Assembly: GCA_021202715.1 (NCBI GenBank)
Contig: JAJQCL010000006.1
Location: 1 to 12,115 of the forward strand
DNA: 12,115 bases
Direction: 5' to 3'
Source of the DNA: Lachnospiraceae bacterium
GTDB taxonomy: Bacteria; Bacillota; Clostridia; Lachnospirales; Lachnospiraceae
Part shown: in pieces, positions 8,663 to 12,115 of the stretch
How positions within the stretch are numbered: position 1 is the stretch's first letter
Layout of the letters: each line of letters starts with the position of its first letter
Notes under the pieces: generated by a model
Database searches by the model: none
Told to the model about the DNA's origin: nothing
Seen by the model: only the letters and a program-made list of their open reading frames with translations
Made by a program: the position numbers and the translations under genes

Positions 8663-9078
8663 CTGATTAAAAAATAGCTCCGAGGCATGATTATAGTATT
8701 AGCTATCACACCATTAGATATAGTCTCTGATGCCCTTGCAATGACACTATCATTATTAAAAACGATGTATATTTGCGTCCCAGTGGGCATCCACGAGACA
8801 TTCATCAAATTTGTCTGCATATAAAAGCCATTATTTATAGTGACATTATCCGGAAAAGCGAACGTGTCTGTAATATCTGTGGTTGTTTGCGCGGATAAAG
8901 TTATACCTGTTATTGTAAAAGACAGGCAAACAACACTTTCGTTGTAAATTATATTTACGTTAGTGCCAGATAAGTTCTTAAATTCGGTATAATCATTTAT
9001 ATCTGCGTCGGCAATAGAAATATCTGTTTCAGGCACAACGTATACAGTTACAAATAATAGTACGATCGCGGCCGCCCG
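8659..9078 (-). pseudogene. Orphan tail-tip cassette without start or visible recombination site
   Basis: On the minus strand a frame is open from 9078 to the TAA at 8661-8659, 139 codons in AT-rich DNA, so it is unlikely to be open by chance. The C-terminal 110 residues look like a phage receptor-binding tip: beta-type segments NVNIIYNESVVCLSFTITG, TFAFPDNVTINNGFYMQ, GTQIYIVFNNDSVIA and the end NTIIMPRSYF. The first in-frame start codon is a GTG at 9036 with no ribosome binding site. Upstream, the first residues are hydrophobic (AAAIVLLFVTVYVV). An ATG at 9098 (MIKIKSSG) is one base out of frame with it; a single extra base in the GGG run would join them into something like a signal peptide plus tip. 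I favour a decayed or not yet connected third cassette; a small exported protein broken by a frameshift is the alternative. Its TAA overlaps the TAA of the expressed tip, tail to tail. Confidence 0.6.
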
Positions 9079-9124
9079 CTACTTTTTATTTTTATCATGA
9101 CCGACGTATATTGTATGGATTAAA

Positions 9125-9505
9125 CTATGCGATTCTGATGGCAGACATATATGAACCAACGCTTTTTGTTTCTCCGCAATTATGATATAAAGACGCATAC
9201 ACTGTGGTCGTTTCAGAATACACCAATATTCGGGTGACTTCGAGCCCATAGTATCCGTGACCAGACGAGCCTTGTACGGAATTACTACTGCCAAAATAAG
9301 AGGCAGTATCAATTACACCGATGTTTAATGCTGCACGAGCATCAGCCGAAAAATTTCCAGAAAAACATGCCTTCGCAATTACAATCCAGGTTCCAGCATC
9401 AAGTTCCAAGCTGGATATTTGTGTTACTGTGCTTGTATTAACGGATACTGTCGCGGCGTCACTTTTGATTTCGCCAATTATTGTCAGATTACCATTTAGT
9501 TCACT
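9125..9505 (-). CDS. Silent alternative C-terminal domain of the receptor-binding protein
   Basis: Minus-strand frame with no usable start: upstream of the repeat it stays open only to 9547 and has no ATG, and the TTG at 9409 has no ribosome binding site. It begins in the inverted repeat as SELNGN and continues LTIIGEIKSDAATVSV, 120 further residues to a TAG. It matches the expressed tip in pattern, not in close sequence: LDAGTWIVI against LEAGTYIIS, a central R-x-x-x-x-I/F-G segment, SETTTVYASLYHNCG against SQETTFYLAAYHDIG, and the final SAIRIA against YYIRLA. After inversion it would form a 225-residue protein with residues 1-105 of the plus-strand gene. In the present orientation it should not be translated. 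The function is therefore an alternative host-binding tip, inferred from this match and the repeat. Confidence 0.85.
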   Translation of the reverse strand, partial: SELNGNLTIIGEIKSDAATVSVNTSTVTQISSLELDAGTWIVIAKACFSGNFSADARAALNIGVIDTASYFGSSNSVQGSSGHGYYGLEVTRILVYSETTTVYASLYHNCGETKSVGSYMSAIRIA

Positions 9506-9506
9506 A
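9488..9506 (-). repeat. Right inverted repeat of the invertible segment (candidate recombination site)
   Basis: On the minus strand it reads the same 19-mer as 8290-8308 and the codons AGT GAA CTA AAT GGT AAT are in frame with the silent cassette that follows it. The phase is the same as in the expressed gene. Confidence 0.92.
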
Positions 9507-9540
9507 CCATCTCTGAGAAAATGCCGCCCTCCGCGGAATG

Positions 9541-9640
9541 TGCTACACTATACTCGAACAAAAAAGAAGGAAGCCGGGGGCTCCCTACCACAGAAAACCC
9601 GGCTTCCAATACACCACGAAGGTATGGGTATAGTATAGCA
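9541..9640. repeat. Inverted 13-bp repeat framing the recombinase leader
   Basis: TGCTACACTATAC (9541-9553) pairs with GTATAGTATAGCA (9628-9640) at 12 of 13 positions and encloses the terminator stem. The arms contain TATACT/TATAGT boxes. It could be part of an extended hairpin, a protein-binding site or a relic of a small inserted element; no flanking target duplication is visible. Confidence 0.5.
9560..9607 (-). terminator. Leftward intrinsic terminator upstream of the recombinase
   Basis: A 10-bp perfect stem (9569-9578 with 9598-9607, GGAAGCCGGG) with a 19-nt loop is followed on the minus strand by TTCTTTTTT (9568-9560). On the plus strand there is no T-run after the stem, so it should act only on leftward RNA, stopping it before the invertible segment. 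Confidence 0.75.
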
Positions 9641-9660
9641 TCACCCGCCCTTCGTGTCCA
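9632..9660 (-). promoter_or_regulatory. Leftward sigma-70-like promoter
   Basis: On the minus strand TGGACA (9660-9655) and TATACT (9637-9632) are separated by exactly 17 nt. Transcription would start near 9625 and run into the terminator at 9607-9560, giving an RNA of about 65 nt. Confidence 0.55.
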
Positions 9661-9670
9661 GAGGAGGGCG
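9646..9670 (+). promoter_or_regulatory. Hairpins competing around the recombinase ribosome binding site
   Basis: CGCCCT (9646-9651) can pair with AGGGCG (9665-9670), covering the GAGGAGGG at 9661-9668. A competing 8-bp stem, CACGAAGG (9615-9622) with CCTTCGTG (9649-9656), uses some of the same bases and would free the site. Control of recombinase translation by this switch is an inference. Confidence 0.35.
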
Positions 9671-9673
9671 AGT

Positions 9674-10672
9674 ATGGGTAAAGAAAACTTTGCGGCGGAG
9701 TTTGTGGCAAAACTGGATGGGAAGCTGGCAGCGGAGGATCTGCGGACGGTACTGGAGGAGCTGCAGCTGTTTACAGCGGATTATGATATCTCGCAGCGCG
9801 TGACAGACTTGACAGCATATCAAGGCGGGATCCCAGAATGTTATCAAACATATCTGGTAACAAAGAAGATAGAGGGCCTGAGCCTGGGCACATTGAAGAC
9901 ATATGATGACTGCCTGCGTGACTTTTTCGAAAATACCAGGAAGCCTTTGGGGGAGATGAGCACCAACGATATCAGGGTGTATCTGTACAATGCCCAGCGC
10001 CGGAACGGAATCACAAACCGGACCATGGACAACAAGCGCCTGATCATCCATGCTTTTTTCGGGTGGTGCGTGTCTGAGGGGTATCTCCTCCAGAATCCAT
10101 GCGACCGGATCAGACCGATCAAGTACGAGGCAAAGCCGAGGGAGCCCCTGAATGGGATTGAGCTGGAGCTGGTGCGGGATGCCTGCCGGAACTACCGGGA
10201 GAAGGCAATCGTCGAGACGCTGTACAGTACCGGTTGTCGGGTCTCGGAGAGCATCATCCTTAAAAAGTCCGATGTGGACTTCCAGACCAAAGAAGTGCAT
10301 CTGTTCGGGAAAGGGAGCAAGCACCGGACATCCTACATCAATGCCCGGGCAGAGGTGGCGATCCGGAAGTATCTTCTCTCCCGCTCAGATGATTGTGACG
10401 CCCTGTTTGTGACGGTCCGGAAGCCATACAGGCCACTGAGCAAGGGGGCCATGGAGAAGATCGTCCACGACATCGGGATTCGGTCCGCGATCGGCCGGCC
10501 GCTCTATCCCCACCTGATCCGGCACACAACGGCCACCGATGCCCTGAGCCGGGGCATGAATGTAGCGGAGCTGCAGAAGATCCTCGGTCATGAAAAGCTG
10601 GACACCACGATGATTTATGCAGAGATCCAGCAGGACGATGTGAAATACAGCCACAAGAAATGTATCGTATAA
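9674..10672 (+). CDS. Tyrosine site-specific recombinase (candidate tail-tip invertase)
   Basis: A 332-residue phage-integrase-family enzyme. The start at 9674 (MGKENFAAEF) is set by GAGGAGGG 5 nt upstream; the open frame further upstream to 9521 crosses the leader hairpins and is not protein-like. Residues about 50-145 form the SAM-like core-binding domain (SLGTLKTYDDCLRDFFENT, TMDNKRLIIHAFFGWCVSEG). The catalytic domain follows with all expected residues: Arg189 in TGCRVSE, Lys213 in FGKGSKHR, His280 and Arg283 in HLIRHT, His306 in LGHEK and the nucleophile Tyr315 in TTMIYAEI. It is XerC/D-like in size and lacks the N-terminal arm-binding domain common in lambda-type integrases, though about 50 extra residues precede the core-binding domain. 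It lies between the tail-tip gene and the lysis genes, an unusual place for a prophage integrase but right for an enzyme that flips the neighbouring segment. A terminator follows directly. Confidence 0.9.
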   Translation: MGKENFAAEFVAKLDGKLAAEDLRTVLEELQLFTADYDISQRVTDLTAYQGGIPECYQTYLVTKKIEGLSLGTLKTYDDCLRDFFENTRKPLGEMSTNDIRVYLYNAQRRNGITNRTMDNKRLIIHAFFGWCVSEGYLLQNPCDRIRPIKYEAKPREPLNGIELELVRDACRNYREKAIVETLYSTGCRVSESIILKKSDVDFQTKEVHLFGKGSKHRTSYINARAEVAIRKYLLSRSDDCDALFVTVRKPYRPLSKGAMEKIVHDIGIRSAIGRPLYPHLIRHTTATDALSRGMNVAELQKILGHEKLDTTMIYAEIQQDDVKYSHKKCIV

Positions 10673-10678
10673 TTTCGG

Positions 10679-10718
10679 AAACAGCCTGAACCTCACGCAG
10701 AGGCCGCAGGCTGTTTTT
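10679..10718 (+). terminator. Intrinsic terminator after the recombinase
   Basis: AAACAGCCTG (10679-10688) pairs with CAGGCTGTTT (10707-10716) over an 18-nt loop and ends in a run of T to 10718. It begins 6 nt after the recombinase stop. Confidence 0.85.
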
Positions 10719-10810
10719 ATGTGCAGGAGAACAGGCCCATGGGAGTGCGAGGACATCCGGAAGGAAACCGAAGCGGGGACACAGACGAAAAAATAACAGG
10801 AGACCGAAAA

Positions 10811-11293
10811 ATGACACTGGCTGAAATAGCAGAGGTAATAGCTGATAATCCGGGCTGGGCAGTGATAGTCCTGATTGTGGCATCGAGGTTGGTGGAAATC
10901 TCACCGCTGAAAATCTACCCGTGGAAGAAAGCGGGGAAGGCAATTGGGAAAGCGATCAATGGCGAAGTCATGAGCGAGCTGGAAGGCGTCAAAGCCACGC
11001 AGGAAAAAATCGAAAGCCGCCTTGCGGAGCGGGAGCGGATTGAAGACGAACGGAATGCGGATGTCCACCGAGAACGGATCCTGCAATTCAACCTGGAGCT
11101 AATCCGGAACCTGAAGCATACCAAAGAGGATTTTGACGACATCTTGACCGAAATAGATGATTATGAAGAGTACTGCAAAGCTCATCCGGATTATCCGAAC
11201 CAGCGGGCCGTGCATGCCATCAAAAATATAGAGCGTGTGTACGACGACCGGATGAAGAAGCAGGATTTCTACGGGATGGAGATGACCGAATGA
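10811..11293 (+). CDS. Membrane-anchored coiled-coil protein of the phage tail-lysis junction
   Basis: A 160-residue protein starting MTLAEIAEVIADNPGWAV, with AACAGGAGA about 8 nt before the ATG. Residues about 14-28 (GWAVIVLIVASRLVE) form one short hydrophobic segment, followed by SPLKIYPWKKAGKAIGKAINGE, a basic stretch that would sit at the membrane face. Residues 65-150 are highly charged and helical (EKIESRLAERERIEDER, HTKEDFDDILTEIDDYEEYC). I know proteins of this plan from Clostridia phages just after the tail-tip genes, usually called hypothetical or holin-like; the exact function is not established to me. It opens a group of three genes coupled by 4-nt start/stop overlaps. No clear promoter is visible between it and the terminator at 10679-10718, so it may depend on read-through. 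Confidence 0.75.
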   Translation: MTLAEIAEVIADNPGWAVIVLIVASRLVEISPLKIYPWKKAGKAIGKAINGEVMSELEGVKATQEKIESRLAERERIEDERNADVHRERILQFNLELIRNLKHTKEDFDDILTEIDDYEEYCKAHPDYPNQRAVHAIKNIERVYDDRMKKQDFYGMEMTE

Positions 11294-11667
11294 AAAAGGG
11301 AAAGCAGGAGGATGGGAAAATCACCGCTGCCCTGAAGAAATCCCCCATCAACTACATGTCCGACCTCTTCGTGGTAGTGATGGTAGCGGCGTGGATCGTT
11401 GTTCTCATTGTCATGGTGGCGGCAGCAGTATATTCCACCGTGTGCATACAGGACACGTCCGTATGGTCTTATGTGGGAGACCTGACCGCTATTCCGCTGT
11501 CGGCCGGTGGCGCGATCTGGATGATAAAGAACTCTGTCCAACATGCCATAGCAAACAACCGCGGCGAACGGGCGCATATGGACTTCCCGGCGGTCAATGC
11601 AGAGGGGCAGGATGATGGGATGGAACCTGTGATGGACGAACAAGAAGAAAGTGAGGGTGCAGGATGA
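11290..11667 (+). CDS. Small two-segment membrane protein, possible holin component
   Basis: A 125-residue protein starting MKKGKQEDGKITAALKKSP, a basic N-terminus, then a long hydrophobic stretch LFVVVMVAAWIVVLIVMVAA at about 26-45 and a weaker one around LTAIPLSAGGAIWMI near 66-80, then an acidic tail (GMEPVMDEQEESEGAG). The ATG at 11290 overlaps the previous stop (ATGA), and GGGATGGAGATGA just upstream offers only a modest ribosome binding site, so translation is probably coupled. Size, membrane segments and place fit an accessory holin or a membrane protein of the lysis block. I do not recognise a named family. Confidence 0.72.
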   Translation: MKKGKQEDGKITAALKKSPINYMSDLFVVVMVAAWIVVLIVMVAAAVYSTVCIQDTSVWSYVGDLTAIPLSAGGAIWMIKNSVQHAIANNRGERAHMDFPAVNAEGQDDGMEPVMDEQEESEGAG

Positions 11668-12115
11668 GTTATGACACATTTCTGGTACTGCTTATGGCGG
11701 TATCAGTGGTAACGAGCCTCGTCACGGAGGCAATCAAAAAATACCTGACGGAGCAGGGAAAAACCTATTCCTCCAACATTATCGCCGGGACGGTCTCGGT
11801 GGTGCTGGCCATCGCAGAAGGAGCGGCCTATGTGGTGATGGAGGAAACCGCTGTCACGGCAAAGTTGATTGTCATTCTGGTGGCTCTGGTGCTTCTCTCG
11901 TGGCTCTGTGCGATGGTTGGATATGATAAGGTAGTGCAAGCCATCCAACAGATAAAAAGCGTGGCCACGGGCACCACAACGGTTGTGGAGACGGTTTCGG
12001 CAAATAAGGAAGATGTCATGCTGACACTTACAGAAAACGGCTTGGAGACATACACCAAGGCCGAGCTCAAAGCATACATGGACACCGCCGGAATCACCTA
12101 CACAGCACGGGCAAC
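11664..12115 (+). CDS. Putative holin with three membrane segments (3' end outside window)
   Basis: The frame starts with ATG at 11664, overlapping the previous TGA by ATGA, with GTGCAGG just upstream, and runs open to the window end (150 codons seen). It begins MSYDTFLVLLMAVSVVTSLV. Three hydrophobic segments are visible: about 5-22 (TFLVLLMAVSVVTSLVTE), 39-57 (IIAGTVSVVLAIAEGAAYV) and 69-90 (KLIVILVALVLLSWLCAMVGYD). This three-segment plan fits a class I holin, which makes the timed hole in the membrane during lysis. After about residue 105 it carries an extra tail, ending in YTKAELKAYMDTAGITYTARA, which resembles the first half of a short HeH/SAP-like helix-turn-helix module; the remainder is cut off. 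An endolysin gene would be expected next. Confidence 0.75.
   Translation, partial: MSYDTFLVLLMAVSVVTSLVTEAIKKYLTEQGKTYSSNIIAGTVSVVLAIAEGAAYVVMEETAVTAKLIVILVALVLLSWLCAMVGYDKVVQAIQQIKSVATGTTTVVETVSANKEDVMLTLTENGLETYTKAELKAYMDTAGITYTARA

Larger units (their letters stand above)
8290..9506. other. Predicted invertible DNA segment switching the tail-tip domain
   Basis: This 1,217-bp segment is bounded by perfect 19-bp inverted repeats. It contains the expressed tip (8309-8662, plus strand) and two minus-strand tip-like frames (9125-9487 and 8659-9078). Inverting it joins the constant N-terminus, through the shared SELNGN codons, to the cassette at 9125-9487 with the frame kept. A tyrosine recombinase gene begins 167 bases to the right. 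Other known tail-fibre switches often use serine invertases; here the neighbour is a tyrosine enzyme. Activity itself cannot be seen from one sequence. Confidence 0.85.

Noticed and set aside
8663..8700. Terminator after the receptor-binding gene
   Set aside because: No convincing stem precedes the A/T run; the bases are the coding end of the minus-strand cassette.
9060..9085. Cloning-vector remnant, because of NotI-like sequence
   Set aside because: There is no polylinker or vector sequence around it and the minus-strand coding frame runs through part of it.
9079..9312. Minus-strand open frame overlapping the silent tip cassette
   Set aside because: It overlaps the silent cassette in another frame, has no ribosome binding site and no protein-like features.
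8290..9506. Diversity-generating retroelement acting on the tail tip
   Set aside because: No reverse transcriptase and no template/variable repeat pair with adenine-specific differences are present.
9541..9640. Small inserted element (MITE-like) with 13-bp terminal inverted repeats
   Set aside because: No target-site duplication is visible and the arms overlap promoter-like boxes and the terminator, so a regulatory leader explains it better.
9521..9673. Upstream extension of the recombinase frame
   Set aside because: It starts within the leader, crosses the terminator hairpin and has no ribosome binding site, while the ATG at 9674 has an excellent one.
10721..10810. Upstream extension of the gene at 10811 from a GTG
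   Set aside because: It starts right after the terminator T-run, has a poor start context, and the residues are not conserved-looking; the ATG at 10811 has a good site.

Overview
The window is a stretch of a tailed phage or prophage with a long non-contractile (siphovirus-type) tail, running from the tape measure gene to the start of the lysis genes. The strong AGGAGG-type ribosome binding sites, the moderately high GC of the backbone and the protein types (TP901-type tape measure, distal tail protein, Prophage_tail-type hub, short holin-like proteins) suggest a phage of a gut Clostridia-type Firmicute. That host assignment is an inference from style; no host gene is present. No tRNA, rRNA or CRISPR array was seen.

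Layout. Positions 1-5966 hold one very long tape measure frame, incomplete at its 5' end and broken by a single in-frame TAG at 765-767. It carries six copies of a roughly 58-residue repeat. It is followed by the distal tail protein (5971-6825), the tail hub / endopeptidase-like protein (6841-7977) and a receptor-binding tail protein (7994-8662). After an inverted stretch on the minus strand comes a tyrosine recombinase (9674-10672), then a terminator and three small genes with membrane segments (10811-11293, 11290-11667, 11664 to the window end) with start/stop overlaps, likely the beginning of the lysis cassette.

The most interesting part is 8290-9506. A perfect 19-bp inverted repeat lies inside the receptor-binding gene (8290-8308) and again, inverted, at 9488-9506. 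In both copies the repeat is read in the same frame as SELNGN. Behind the second copy, on the minus strand, lies a promoterless, start-less alternative C-terminal domain (9125-9505) that ends with the same kind of motif as the expressed one. Inverting the segment would swap the expressed C-terminus for the silent one exactly in frame, giving proteins of 222 and 225 residues with the same N-terminus. The recombinase next door is the obvious candidate enzyme. A third cassette-like frame (8659-9078, minus strand) sits in the middle without a visible recombination site. I read this as a phase-variable tail-tip switch: one N-terminal attachment part with alternative host-recognition tips.

The 165 bases between the right-hand repeat and the recombinase are also structured. 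They hold a good leftward sigma-70-like promoter followed at once by a leftward intrinsic terminator (predicting an RNA of about 65 nt), and competing hairpins, one of which would cover the recombinase ribosome binding site. Together with the terminator after the recombinase, this makes the switch look like a self-contained, regulated module placed between the tail and lysis genes.
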